Notes under the pieces: generated by a model | The model's database searches: none | What the model was told of the DNA's origin: nothing | The model's input: the letters and a program-made list of their open reading frames with translations, nothing else | Source: Prochlorococcus sp. AG-355-B23 | Lineage (GTDB): Bacteria > Cyanobacteriota > Cyanobacteriia > PCC-6307 > Cyanobiaceae | DNA: 64,000 nucleotides | Direction: 5' to 3' | Assembly (NCBI GenBank): GCA_003280935.1 | Contig: QCDJ01000001.1 | Span: forward strand, 62,001-126,000 | Translations under genes and position numbers: made by a program | Part shown: in pieces, positions 39,810 to 49,006 of the stretch | Layout of the letters: every line of letters begins with the position of its first letter | Position numbering within the stretch: the stretch's first letter is position 1

Positions 39810-41069
39810 ATGAAGTTATCTAATATTCAACAATATAGTGTTGTAACAGCAAACTATTGGGCATTCACGCTTACTGACGGCGCATTAAGATTATTAGTTG
39901 TTGGTCACTTTCATGAGCTAGGTTACACAACTCTACAAATTGCTTTACTTTTCCTTTTTTATGAGTTTTTTGGAATAATTACTAATTTATATGGTGGTTG
40001 GATAGGAGCAAGATATGGTTTAAGGCTTACTTTATGGATTGGGACGATCCTGCAAATCATTGCTCTTTTCATGCTTATTCCAGTTAAGGAGGATTGGCCA
40101 GTAATATTTAGTGTCGTATACGTTATGGTTGCTCAAGCAGTCAGTGGGATAGCAAAAGATTTAAACAAAATGAGTGCTAAAAGCGCTGTTAAGACAGTTG
40201 TTCCAGAGACAAATAATGGCAATGATACTGGCCAAAAACAACTTTTTAAATGGGTTGCTATTTTAACTGGATCTAAAAATGCTCTTAAGGGAGTTGGTTT
40301 TTTCTTGGGTGGACTTTTATATAAGTTATTTGGATTCAATAATGCTGTAGGAATTATGGGTTTTGGACTCTGCTTAGCCTTTTTATTGACATTAGTTTTA
40401 CCTGGTGAAATTGGTAAGATGAAGACCAAACCAGCTTTTAATGATCTTTTTTCAAAATCAAATGCAATAAATATTCTTTCTGCAGCAAGATTCTTTCTTT
40501 TTGGAGCAAGAGATGTTTGGTTTGTTGTAGCTCTTCCAGTATTCCTAGATATGGCCTTTGGTTGGGACTACATGGAAATAGGCTTATTTCTTGGGGCCTG
40601 GGTAATAGGTTATGGAATTGTTCAGGCTTCTGCTCCAGCAATTAGAAAGATATTGGGCCAGAAAGAAAGTCCAGATCGTAAAGCTATCCAATTTTGGAGT
40701 GCCGTATTAATGGTCATACCATCTTTGATAGGAGTCGCATTATGGAGAGAAAGTTCCCCATCAATAGCAATAATTTTAGGCCTTACTATTTTTGGATTTG
40801 TTTTTGCAATGAATTCCTCTACACATTCTTATATGATTTTGGCCTACTCTGATAATGAAAAAGTCAGTTTAAATGTTGGCTTCTATTACATGGCAAATGC
40901 TGCTGGAAGACTAGTTGGAACATTACTATCTGGCTTACTATTTATGATTGGAAGAAATCCGAGTATTGGTCTTCAATATTGTCTTTATTTTTCATCACTT
41001 CTAATATTATTATCTTGGATTTCGAGTCTTAAATTACCATCAATCAAACAAAGCTTATCATCACCATAA
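39810..41069 (+). CDS. arsJ: Organoarsenical efflux permease ArsJ (MFS)
   Basis: The 419-residue major-facilitator protein has about 12 helices. The N-terminus, NYWAFTLTDGALRLLVVGHF at about residues 11-30, and the EFFGIITNLYGGWIGARYG loop are typical of ArsJ. It exports 1-arseno-3-phosphoglycerate made by the adjacent GAPDH. Co-location with arsR and the pst system suits an organism that takes up arsenate through phosphate transport. Confidence 0.88.
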   Translation: MKLSNIQQYSVVTANYWAFTLTDGALRLLVVGHFHELGYTTLQIALLFLFYEFFGIITNLYGGWIGARYGLRLTLWIGTILQIIALFMLIPVKEDWPVIFSVVYVMVAQAVSGIAKDLNKMSAKSAVKTVVPETNNGNDTGQKQLFKWVAILTGSKNALKGVGFFLGGLLYKLFGFNNAVGIMGFGLCLAFLLTLVLPGEIGKMKTKPAFNDLFSKSNAINILSAARFFLFGARDVWFVVALPVFLDMAFGWDYMEIGLFLGAWVIGYGIVQASAPAIRKILGQKESPDRKAIQFWSAVLMVIPSLIGVALWRESSPSIAIILGLTIFGFVFAMNSSTHSYMILAYSDNEKVSLNVGFYYMANAAGRLVGTLLSGLLFMIGRNPSIGLQYCLYFSSLLILLSWISSLKLPSIKQSLSSP

Positions 41070-41099
41070 AAACTAATTTTTTGAAATTAGAATATTTAA

Positions 41100-42326
41100 A
41101 TGGCAAAAATATCCTTAATTGAACTTGCAAAAATTTTCCTAAAAATTGGTATTTTAAGTTTTGGAGGACCGTATGCTCATATTTCCTTATTCGAAGATGA
41201 ACTTATAAATAATAAAAAATTGATTTCGACTCAATCTTTTGAAAAAGGTATTGGTTTATGTCAATTGCTTCCGGGACCAATATCCACTCAATTAGCAATA
41301 TATATAGGTCTTAAAATTAATGGTTATCTTGGTGGATTGATATCCGGTATATGTTTCATTATCCCAGGATTCGTTTCGGTATTAGCTCTTAGTTTTTTTT
41401 GGCAAATTGGTTCTGGATCAAAATTCTTAACAGATTTAATTTATTTTAATCCGCCTGTTATTGCAGGAATAATTTTTTCATTCTCATTAGTTCTATTAAA
41501 AAAAAGATTAAAGTTTGATCGAATATTATTCTCTAGCTCAATATTATTTCTACTTATATTTGCCAAATATAATAGTATTCAATTTCCACTCATAACAATT
41601 CTTACTATTGCAGGATTGATAAATATATTTTTAAAGAAATTCAAAAATATTTTTTATAGCTTGGCCCCTTTATCTATATTTTCAACAACCTCATTTTTGA
41701 TTAGCTCAGTCTTTTTAGATGTATCAAAGTTTTATAATTTTTTAAGAGAGTTTATAAACTCAAAGTTTTTAGTAGATTATCTTAATCTGTTTTTTTTCTT
41801 CTTTAAAACGGGACTTTTTATTTTTGGAGGTGGATTAGTAATCATTCCTCTTATAGGTGATTATGTTATCTCGCAAGGATGGTTAACAAATAATGAATTT
41901 ATAGATGGAATAATGATTAGCCAAATAACGCCTGGTCCTGTCTTATTAATTTCAAGTTTTATTGGATACAAAGCAGGGTTTTCGGTCGGAGGAATAAATG
42001 AAGCTTTAAAGTATTCGTTTATATCAACTTTTGCAATTTTTTTACCAAGTTTTTTATTGATTTTTATTTTTGGAAAAGGCTTAATAAAAAACAGTATTAA
42101 ATCGATTAATTACTTTATCGAAGGAGTGATCAATACAATTCCTGGAGCAGTTTTTTTCTCTGGCTTTAATTTAATGGAAGATAGTTTTTCATCAAAATTC
42201 TTTTTAATTAACTCTATTTTTATAGTTTTAATCTCCACACTATTATCTTTTTTAAAAATAGTTCCAACATACATACTCATTCTTTTTTCTTTAATATTAG
42301 GCTTGTCAAGATATTTGTTCGCATAA
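41100..42326 (+). CDS. chrA: Chromate transporter family protein ChrA
   Basis: The 408-residue protein has two homologous CHR halves. Each carries the family motif: [15 protein letters not shown] with [14 protein letters not shown] in the first, and [15 protein letters not shown] with [14 protein letters not shown] in the second. ChrA proteins export chromate, and some transport sulfate-like anions. It follows arsJ by 30 bases and may be in the same transcript. A strong hairpin terminator follows its stop. Confidence 0.88.
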   Translation: MAKISLIELAKIFLKIGILSFGGPYAHISLFEDELINNKKLISTQSFEKGIGLCQLLPGPISTQLAIYIGLKINGYLGGLISGICFIIPGFVSVLALSFFWQIGSGSKFLTDLIYFNPPVIAGIIFSFSLVLLKKRLKFDRILFSSSILFLLIFAKYNSIQFPLITILTIAGLINIFLKKFKNIFYSLAPLSIFSTTSFLISSVFLDVSKFYNFLREFINSKFLVDYLNLFFFFFKTGLFIFGGGLVIIPLIGDYVISQGWLTNNEFIDGIMISQITPGPVLLISSFIGYKAGFSVGGINEALKYSFISTFAIFLPSFLLIFIFGKGLIKNSIKSINYFIEGVINTIPGAVFFSGFNLMEDSFSSKFFLINSIFIVLISTLLSFLKIVPTYILILFSLILGLSRYLFA

Positions 42327-42354
42327 AAAAAGGAGGAAATAAATTCCTCCTTTT
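42325..42354. terminator. Bidirectional hairpin terminator between chrA and pstS
   Basis: AAAAGGAGGAA and TTCCTCCTTTT form a perfect stem around a short loop (TAAA). T-runs follow on both strands (longer on the minus strand, serving pstS). It lies between two convergent stops. Confidence 0.85.
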
Positions 42355-42371
42355 AAATATTGTCTTACGGT

Positions 42372-43367
42372 TTATTTACCGATTCTTTTTACAGCAGCTC
42401 TTGACTTCTCAAGAATATCTCCTTTTAAAGGGACAAATCCAAGTGATGGAGCTTTATCTTGATACTCATCACTTAATAATGTATTAAAGGCTTGTTTGAT
42501 AGCTTTAGTGTTTCTACCATTACCTTCTTCATAGGCAAGTATCCATGTTAATGAAGCTATAGGATATGCTCCTTTTGCTGTTGGATTAGGATTTTTACCA
42601 GCAAGATTTTCATCTAAAGTTATGCCATTAAGAGCTTTTGCTCCTGCTTCTACAGATGGTTTTAGAAACTCACCTGAAAGATTTTGAAGTGCAGCAGCTT
42701 TAACATTTCCCTTGATGTAGGACTGGTTAACATAACCAATTGCGCCTGGAGTATTCTGGATGACACCTGCCACACCTGAATTACCTTTTGCACCAACACC
42801 TGAAGGCCATTTAACAGACTTACCTGTACCTAAAGTCCAAGTTTTTGAAAAAGCTTCCATAGAGTTTGTAAAAGCTTTAGTTGTACCTGATCCGTCAGAA
42901 CGATGTGCCCAAGTTAATTTACCAGGTTTACAACCAACTTCTTTCCAATTCTTGATCATACCCATAGCAACTTGTACTGCTTGTTCTTGAGTAAGTTTCA
43001 AATCACAATCATAGTTATAACCAAAAGCAATGGTTCCTCCAACCATAGGAATCTGAACTAATCCTCTTTTTACCTTTGCTATATCTTTATCCTTCATAGG
43101 ATCATCAGAAGCACCAAAGTTTACTGTCTGATCAATAAAAGCTTTTCTTCCAGAGCCTGAACCAACAGCTTGGTAATTTACTCTTGGTCCACCTGAAGAG
43201 GCTAAATCTTTGAACCAACGAGTGTAAATTTTGGCAGGAAATGATGCTCCAGCACCACTTAATCTTGTTTTAGCAGAAACACTTGTGCCAGGAACACTTG
43301 TACCAGCAGCAATGGCTACTGCAGAAGTGAAAACCAAAGCTTTCTTAGCTATGTTCATGGATGTCAT
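42372..43367 (-). CDS. pstS: Periplasmic phosphate-binding protein PstS
   Basis: PstS (331 residues) delivers phosphate to PstCAB. A signal peptide (about residues 1-32, ending SVSA) is followed by the phosphate-binding motif GAGASFPAKIYTRWF and the conserved GSGSGRKAFIDQTVNFGASD block. The later GSGTTKAF motif is also present. The gene is separate from pstCAB and has a phased Pho-box-like repeat 87 bases upstream. Confidence 0.96.
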   Translation of the reverse strand: MTSMNIAKKALVFTSAVAIAAGTSVPGTSVSAKTRLSGAGASFPAKIYTRWFKDLASSGGPRVNYQAVGSGSGRKAFIDQTVNFGASDDPMKDKDIAKVKRGLVQIPMVGGTIAFGYNYDCDLKLTQEQAVQVAMGMIKNWKEVGCKPGKLTWAHRSDGSGTTKAFTNSMEAFSKTWTLGTGKSVKWPSGVGAKGNSGVAGVIQNTPGAIGYVNQSYIKGNVKAAALQNLSGEFLKPSVEAGAKALNGITLDENLAGKNPNPTAKGAYPIASLTWILAYEEGNGRNTKAIKQAFNTLLSDEYQDKAPSLGFVPLKGDILEKSRAAVKRIGK

Positions 43368-43453
43368 GATTAAATTAAAGACTCCATATATATAGCATTG
43401 AATTTATACACAAATACTCTTTAATTTAAATTTTATCTTTTAATTAATTAGTT

Positions 43454-43483
43454 CTTAACCCTCTCTTAAACTAAATCTTGGTT
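43454..43483 (+). promoter_or_regulatory. Candidate Pho box in pstS-phoE intergenic region
   Basis: Reading the plus strand, CTTAACCC-TCT-CTTAAACT-AAA-TCTTGGTT gives three 8-bp units with 3-bp spacers (11-bp period). It lies 87 bases upstream of pstS and 217 bases upstream of phoE. The TTAA core is palindromic, so orientation is ambiguous. Confidence 0.65.
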
Positions 43484-43578
43484 AGAGCTTTTTTTCGTTT
43501 GGTTTTGAAAATATTTAAAAAAAAACTTAGATTAATTTATAACTTTTGTAAGAGAAAATTAAAAAATTTTTTTTTTCA

Positions 43579-43619
43579 CTTTAAGAGCAGTTTAAGTTCT
43601 CTTTAAAAATTCCTTATTA
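43579..43619 (+). promoter_or_regulatory. Candidate Pho box upstream of phoE
   Basis: CTTTAAGA-GCA-GTTTAAGT-TCT-CTTTAAAA-ATT-CCTTATTA: four 8-bp units with exact 11-bp phasing. They lie about 80-120 bases before the porin start, in the same orientation. A CTTAACCT match also occurs near 43639. Confidence 0.65.
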
Positions 43620-43699
43620 ACTCTATTTCTTACTCATTTCTTAACCTTGATTCGTTGTTATTGATTTGGATTAATATCCATTTTTACGTGTTGAGGTTT

Positions 43700-45004
43700 A
43701 TGAAACTTTTTCAAAAATTAATTGCTGCTCCTGCCATTATTTCTTTGGCATCAGGTTTAGCAGTAAATGCAGCTGAGATCAATTCAACAGATCTTAGTGA
43801 TTACTCTGGAACTAACAATTTAGTATCTCTAGATAATTTCAAATCAGATACTTTATTTCCAGGAGATTGGGCTTACGATTCATTAAAGGATCTAACAAAT
43901 AGTTCAAGATTCAATGGTAACTCAGTTACTCGTTTAGAAGCTGCTGCTGAATTAAACAACTTAATTGCAGGTGGTGAAGGCTTAATGAACGGAGCTCAAA
44001 TAGACAGATTAAGTGACGAGCTTGGTTCAGAATTGGCAATTATGAAAGGAAGAGTGGATGGCCTAGAAGTTCGGGTGAACGGAATTGAAGCTGGTTCTTT
44101 CAGCGAAACAACAACTATGAAAGGAAAAGCTAAATTCCAGATTGGTGGTACTGATGGTGTAACCGATGAAGCTGTTATGGCTGCATATTTCTGGGAAGTC
44201 GACCTAAACACAAGTTTTACTGGTGAAGACAACTTAAACGTGGAAATTGAAACAGGAAATACACCTGATACAGACGGTTTCCTCGCAGTTACAGATTTCG
44301 GTAAAGATTCTGGAGATGCACTTAAAGTTTCTGACTTAAACTACTCATTTCCATTGGGAGGTTGGTCTATAACTGTTGGTGATTCATTAGATGCAAGTAA
44401 GCAATTTACTGGAGCTTGTAGTTATGGAAACACTGTTGACTCTTTGAGTGATTGTGGAACAGGAAATTCTATTGCTGTTGGTGGTGATCAGACAATTAGT
44501 GCTGGTTATGATATGGATAATGGGTTTTCATTTGGACTTGGTATTTCAGCTGATGATGGTGAAACAACTAGTGGTATGTTCACAGCAGAAGGTGAAGATA
44601 TCTATGCTCTAAACGTTGCTTATAGTGGAGACAATTATGGTCTTGCTCTTGCTTACGCTGATGTAGATGTAGCAACCTACTGGGGTATAAATGCTTCTTA
44701 TTCTCCTGATGGTTTTCCAACAATTAGTGGTGGATACGAATTTGGTGACCCAGATACAGGAAATGATACAACTCAATTTGCAGTTGGACTAAGTTCTGAT
44801 CTTGGCCCTGGTGAAATCACAATAGGTATGGGTACCAACGGTGCAATAACCGATGGAGAAGAGGAATTATACGCCTATGATCTTTCTTATACCTACAAAT
44901 TCAACGATGGTATGAGTTTTACTCCTTTTGCATTTATAGTTGAAGGAGCCAATAATGGAGATGATACTACTGGTGTAGGTGCAGAAATTGGTTTCAAGTT
45001 CTAA
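43700..45004 (+). CDS. phoE: PhoE-like outer-membrane porin with SLH domain
   Basis: From ATG 43700 the protein is 434 residues. It has a signal peptide (MKLFQKLIAAPAIISLASGL, cleavage after VNA), an S-layer-homology-type domain (WAYDSLKDL...VTRLEAAAELNNLI, about 55-90), a short coiled coil, and a beta-barrel ending in a terminal Phe (GFKF). This is the cyanobacterial SOM porin layout. In Prochlorococcus this porin is strongly induced by phosphate starvation. The 45 bases upstream in frame (from 43655) are not needed. A hairpin terminator follows. Confidence 0.88.
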   Translation: MKLFQKLIAAPAIISLASGLAVNAAEINSTDLSDYSGTNNLVSLDNFKSDTLFPGDWAYDSLKDLTNSSRFNGNSVTRLEAAAELNNLIAGGEGLMNGAQIDRLSDELGSELAIMKGRVDGLEVRVNGIEAGSFSETTTMKGKAKFQIGGTDGVTDEAVMAAYFWEVDLNTSFTGEDNLNVEIETGNTPDTDGFLAVTDFGKDSGDALKVSDLNYSFPLGGWSITVGDSLDASKQFTGACSYGNTVDSLSDCGTGNSIAVGGDQTISAGYDMDNGFSFGLGISADDGETTSGMFTAEGEDIYALNVAYSGDNYGLALAYADVDVATYWGINASYSPDGFPTISGGYEFGDPDTGNDTTQFAVGLSSDLGPGEITIGMGTNGAITDGEEELYAYDLSYTYKFNDGMSFTPFAFIVEGANNGDDTTGVGAEIGFKF

Positions 45005-45020
45005 AGAAATTAACCACATT

Positions 45021-45053
45021 AAAAAGGCCTCCAATTAGGAGGTCCTTTTTTTT
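45021..45053 (+). terminator. Rho-independent terminator after phoE
   Basis: AAGGCCTCC and GGAGGTCCTT pair around AATTA with a T8 run following. It lies 17 bases after the porin stop. Confidence 0.88.
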
Positions 45054-45071
45054 GCTTACCTTTTTAAAAAC

Positions 45072-45112
45072 CTTAAATTGTTCTTAATAAATTAATTTTT
45101 TTTTCTTAACTT
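45072..45112 (+). promoter_or_regulatory. Candidate Pho box upstream of the phytase-like gene
   Basis: CTTAAATT (45072), CTTAATAA (45083) and CTTAACTT (45105) fall at 0, 11 and 33 bases, i.e. in 11-bp register with one degenerate unit between. The last unit is 40 bases before the start codon. Confidence 0.55.
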
Positions 45113-45151
45113 TTTAAAGGGAGCATAAGGATGTGTTTCCTTACGCACTAA

Positions 45152-47434
45152 ATGAAAAAAAACCTAGCTGCTGCAAGTTTTTCAGCATTACTTGCAATTG
45201 TCGCCTCCTCTACAAGTAGCGGATTTGCAAATTGGAATACAAAATATTGGGCAAATGAAAAAAACTTTAACAGAATTTCTTCTTTTAATGTAAGTGACAA
45301 TTTACCAAAGGGCTCAAAATCTACAACCAAAACATCATCTGAAGTAGTTACAGCATCAGAAGATGGAAAGACATTGATGTATACAGATAGTGATTTAGGA
45401 GTAGTTGGTTTAGTTGACATTTCTGATCCTGCGAAACCAAAAGCATTGGGAGTTGTTGAACTGGAAGCAGAACCAACTGGAATTGCAGCGCTTGGAAACA
45501 ATGCTTATATAGGTTCAAATACATCTGAAAGTTATACAAATCCTTCAGGAGCAATAGTTCAATATAATTTAGAAACAAGAAAGGCCGTAAAAGAATGTGA
45601 TTTAGGTGGGCAGCCTGATAGTGTCTTTGTCTCACCAGATGGTACCTTTCTAGCAGTCGCTATCGAAAATGAAAGGGATGAAGAATATAAAGATGGATTT
45701 ATCCCCCAATTAGATGATCAAGGTAAACAAATTAATCCTCCAGGTTATGTTTCTCTTGTGAAGTTAAACAAAAGAGGAAAAATACAATGTAAATCAATAA
45801 AAAAAGTTGATCTAACAGGCTTATCTAAAATAGCTCCTAGCGATCCCGAACCAGAATTCGTTGCTATTAATGATCTTGGTGAAACTGTCGTTTCTCTTCA
45901 AGAGAACAACCATCTTGCAGTAATTGACAAAGATGGAAATGTAATATCACATTTCTCGGCAGGAGTTGTAAAACAAATGGCCGGAATGGATACAAAGAAA
46001 GATGGAGCACATAAATTCAAGAAAAAACTAAAAAATGTAAGAAGAGAGCCAGACGGTCTAACATGGATTGATAATGATCATTTTGCAACAGCAAATGAAG
46101 GTGATTACAAGCATATTGATCCAAAACAGGCAAAAAGAGGTGGTTCAAGGTCTTGGACTATTTTCAAAAAAGATGGAACAGTAGTTTATGAAGATGCAAA
46201 TAGATTAGAAAGAGCGATTGCACAGATAGGTCATTTCCAAGATGGAAGAGCAGGTAAAAAGGGAGTAGAACCTGAGTCAGTTACATACTCTAAAATTGAT
46301 GGAACACCGTATTTATTTGTTGGTGCAGAAAGAGCAGGAATAGTAGCTGTTTACGATATCACGGAGCTAAATCAACCTTTACTTACTCAACTACTTCCAT
46401 CAGGCATTGGACCAGAAGGATTTGTTGCTATTCCAGAGAGGGGATTAATTGCCTCAGCAAATGAAAAAGATTACAACAAAAAAGAACCTGGTTTATCTTC
46501 TCATGTGACTATTTATCAACTACAAGATGCTCCTGCTTCTTACCCTCATATAACAAATGAAAATGGCCTTGAATTTGTATCTTGGGGTGCGATAAGCGGA
46601 ATGGTAGCGGGTGATGACGGTAAAATTTATGCTGTAAATGATGGAACTTTTAAAACTCAGCCAAGAATCTATGTTATTGATCCTTCATCTTCACCAGCAC
46701 TTTTAGAAAGAGCTATTGATATAAAGCTAGATGGTAAGACTGCATTATTCATGGATCAAGAGGGAATTACAACAGATGGTAATGGTGGATTCTACATTTC
46801 TACTGAAGGAATAAAGAAAAAGCTTGTTGAACATCCTCCTGCTATCTACCATGTAAGCTCAGATGGTGAAATCTTAGAGAAGATAACTCCACCACCTTCA
46901 TATCTTAATTATGCAGAAAATCCTGGTTTTGAAGGCATAACAAGGAATGGGGATATTCTTTATATTGCTCAACAGAAACCTTGGGGTGATGATACTTTCA
47001 ATACTACTAAGATTCTTTCTTATAATATAAGAACTAAACAGTGGGGCGCTGTAAATTATCAATTAGATAGGATTAAAAAAGGAGGTGTTGGAATTTCAGA
47101 ATTAACTTACCATGACGGGGCGCTATATGTAATCGAAAGAGATAGTTTTTATGGTAAGAAAGCAAAATTGAAAGCTATATATAAAATAGATTTAAAGGAT
47201 GTTATTTTCGAAGGTCTTCAGACTAATATTCCTCCCAGACTTTATCCTTTAGTTGAAAAAGAGTTAGTTACTGATCTAAAACCAGTAATGAAATCTACGG
47301 GTGGGTTTATCCTTGAAAAGGTTGAAGGTTTAGCAATAACAAACGACGGGCAAGCATGGATTTCAACTGACAACGACGGGACTGGAAAGAAATCAACTGG
47401 TGAAACTCTTTTCCTAAATATCGGAAAAATCTAG
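45152..47434 (+). CDS. Secreted phytase-like esterase / putative alkaline phosphatase
   Basis: The 760-residue protein has a signal peptide (about 1-26, ending SGFA). A beta-propeller follows (VGLVDISDPAKPKALG and YDITELNQPLL are YVTN/choice-of-anchor-like repeats), then a C-terminal 'esterase-like activity of phytase' domain with NPGFEGITRNGD (about 590) and EKVEGLAITNDGQAWISTDN (about 730). In Prochlorococcus the gene at this place beside phoE has been annotated as a phoA/phoX alkaline phosphatase. Phosphate release from organic esters is the likely job, inferred from context. A terminator follows. Confidence 0.8.
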   Translation: MKKNLAAASFSALLAIVASSTSSGFANWNTKYWANEKNFNRISSFNVSDNLPKGSKSTTKTSSEVVTASEDGKTLMYTDSDLGVVGLVDISDPAKPKALGVVELEAEPTGIAALGNNAYIGSNTSESYTNPSGAIVQYNLETRKAVKECDLGGQPDSVFVSPDGTFLAVAIENERDEEYKDGFIPQLDDQGKQINPPGYVSLVKLNKRGKIQCKSIKKVDLTGLSKIAPSDPEPEFVAINDLGETVVSLQENNHLAVIDKDGNVISHFSAGVVKQMAGMDTKKDGAHKFKKKLKNVRREPDGLTWIDNDHFATANEGDYKHIDPKQAKRGGSRSWTIFKKDGTVVYEDANRLERAIAQIGHFQDGRAGKKGVEPESVTYSKIDGTPYLFVGAERAGIVAVYDITELNQPLLTQLLPSGIGPEGFVAIPERGLIASANEKDYNKKEPGLSSHVTIYQLQDAPASYPHITNENGLEFVSWGAISGMVAGDDGKIYAVNDGTFKTQPRIYVIDPSSSPALLERAIDIKLDGKTALFMDQEGITTDGNGGFYISTEGIKKKLVEHPPAIYHVSSDGEILEKITPPPSYLNYAENPGFEGITRNGDILYIAQQKPWGDDTFNTTKILSYNIRTKQWGAVNYQLDRIKKGGVGISELTYHDGALYVIERDSFYGKKAKLKAIYKIDLKDVIFEGLQTNIPPRLYPLVEKELVTDLKPVMKSTGGFILEKVEGLAITNDGQAWISTDNDGTGKKSTGETLFLNIGKI

Positions 47435-47451
47435 TTAAAACTACTAAAAAA

Positions 47452-47483
47452 AGTCACCTTTTATATAAGGTGGCTTTTTTTTG
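47452..47483 (+). terminator. Rho-independent terminator after phytase-like gene
   Basis: AAGTCACCTT and AAGGTGGCTT pair (one G-T) around TTATAT, followed by T8. It lies 18 bases after the stop codon. Confidence 0.88.
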
Positions 47484-47512
47484 CAATTCTTATAATAAAA
47501 AAAAGTCAAGTC

Positions 47513-47839
47513 ATGAAATACCTAATATTTATTATTTTATTCATCGCACCAGTTAAAGCTGAAACAAAATATTATTGGCAGGGTGTCAGGCATTATTTAA
47601 ATCGACCCAAATTAATGATAGAAGCATGCAAAGATATGAAAGAAGAAAATGACATTGGAACATCTGCTTTCGAGAGTATGTACATGCCAACATTACCTGA
47701 TAGGCTTTGGTTAGCTATTGGCAAAAGAGATACTTACTGGGCAGATGACTCCAAAGAAGGAAGCATTCTTTTTACGAGAGAAGGGGTTTTGAATTTAAAA
47801 AAATTTATTGCAGAAAAATCATGTCCTAATATTTTTTAA
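47513..47839 (+). CDS. Secreted hypothetical protein in the phosphate island (108 aa)
   Basis: A signal peptide (MKYLIFIILFIAPVKA, cleavage after KA) leads to about 92 mature residues with two cysteines (EACKDM and KSCPNIF) that could bond. The mature part is Tyr/Trp-rich (YYWQGVRHYL, RLWLAIGKRDTYW). I do not recognise a family. It sits between the phosphatase and the phoR stop, six bases from the latter, so a role in phosphate stress is a reasonable guess only. Confidence 0.65.
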   Translation: MKYLIFIILFIAPVKAETKYYWQGVRHYLNRPKLMIEACKDMKEENDIGTSAFESMYMPTLPDRLWLAIGKRDTYWADDSKEGSILFTREGVLNLKKFIAEKSCPNIF

Positions 47840-47845
47840 ATTTTC

Positions 47846-49006
47846 CTATAAATCTGTATTAAGACACGGAAAGATAGTTTCAATAATCGCTCCACCATCT
47901 TTATGATTAAATGCCTTTATAAAACCTTTATTGTTATTAATTATTTTTTTTGTAATTGAAAGACCTAAACCACTTCCACTTTTCTTAAATTTAGTCCTTG
48001 ATGGATCCCCACGATAAAAACGAGAAAAAATGTCATTTGATTCATTTTCTTCTAATCCAATACCTTTATCTCTAACTCTTATAACAACAGAGCTATCTCT
48101 CTTAAAAATTTCAATTTGTATGCCCTCTTTTGTTGGGGAATAACGAATAGCGTTATCTAAAATATTTATAAATGCTCTTTTTAAATTTTCAATATCCCCA
48201 GATATATAATATTTTGTTGGAGAAAATAAATTTATTTTTATATCCTTTTTTTCTGCAAGCGGTTTTAGTGTTTGCCAAGATTCCATAATCAAATCTGAAA
48301 TAGATATTTTTTTGTTTTTATTAAAATCTTCGCTACTTTCTAGCTTAGAAAGCTCTAAAGTCTCTTCGGCCATTTTTCTTAATCTTTTTGACTCTTTCTT
48401 AAGTCTTTTAACAAGATACCTATCCTTTTTTGATACTACTGATTCAAGTCTTTCCCCAATTAAGATAAGTGATGTAAGAGGGGTTTTCAGTTCATGAGAC
48501 ACATCATTAATTAATTGATTTTGTCGTTTTTTTATCGATTCAATTGATAATTTACTTTCCAATAATATTAAATAATTCTTTTTTCTTCCTCTAACAATAT
48601 TTACCGAAATGGGTACTCCCGCAATTTTGAAATCAAGGTTGAATGGGAAATCTTTTTTTCTTAAATATAGAATTTTATTACTAAGTACTTCAAGCTCATT
48701 AATATCATTAATTGCTTTTCCAATAACATCTTTATATTTGATAACCCTAATAAGAGATAAAGCTTTCTGATTGATAAATTTTATTGTTAGATCAGATGAT
48801 AAGATTATCCACCCTTGCGATGAATAATCTAGCCAAGACAACACTTCTTGAGGTCTAATTTTATCAAATGGGAAATCAATAGTTTTTTTATACTTATTTT
48901 TATCAACTTCAAATTTTTTTTCTTTTGATTGAGAAAAATGCTTGACTTTTATTTTCCACTTCTGATGTAAAAAAAATAATACTTCTTGTAGTGTTTTCAT
49001 TTTCAT
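47846..49006 (-). CDS. phoR: Phosphate-sensing histidine kinase PhoR/SphS
   Basis: The 386-residue kinase has a PAS-like domain (about 60-150), the DHp H-box NDVSHELKTPLTSL (phosphorylated His171), N-box NILDNAIRYSP, G1 VRDKGIGLEE and G2 GSGLGLSI. The N-terminus is short and only weakly hydrophobic, as in cyanobacterial SphS. Its start overlaps the phoB stop by four bases, which fits a two-component operon. Confidence 0.92.
   Translation of the reverse strand: MKMKTLQEVLFFLHQKWKIKVKHFSQSKEKKFEVDKNKYKKTIDFPFDKIRPQEVLSWLDYSSQGWIILSSDLTIKFINQKALSLIRVIKYKDVIGKAINDINELEVLSNKILYLRKKDFPFNLDFKIAGVPISVNIVRGRKKNYLILLESKLSIESIKKRQNQLINDVSHELKTPLTSLILIGERLESVVSKKDRYLVKRLKKESKRLRKMAEETLELSKLESSEDFNKNKKISISDLIMESWQTLKPLAEKKDIKINLFSPTKYYISGDIENLKRAFINILDNAIRYSPTKEGIQIEIFKRDSSVVIRVRDKGIGLEENESNDIFSRFYRGDPSRTKFKKSGSGLGLSITKKIINNNKGFIKAFNHKDGGAIIETIFPCLNTDL

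Noticed and set aside
42325..42354. AGGAGG as a ribosome-binding site
   Set aside because: It is one arm of a perfect hairpin with T-runs on both strands; no start codon follows at proper spacing.
45148..45501. Antisense frame over the start of the phytase-like gene
   Set aside because: The plus-strand gene has a signal peptide and upstream Pho-box-like repeats; the reverse frame is a shadow.
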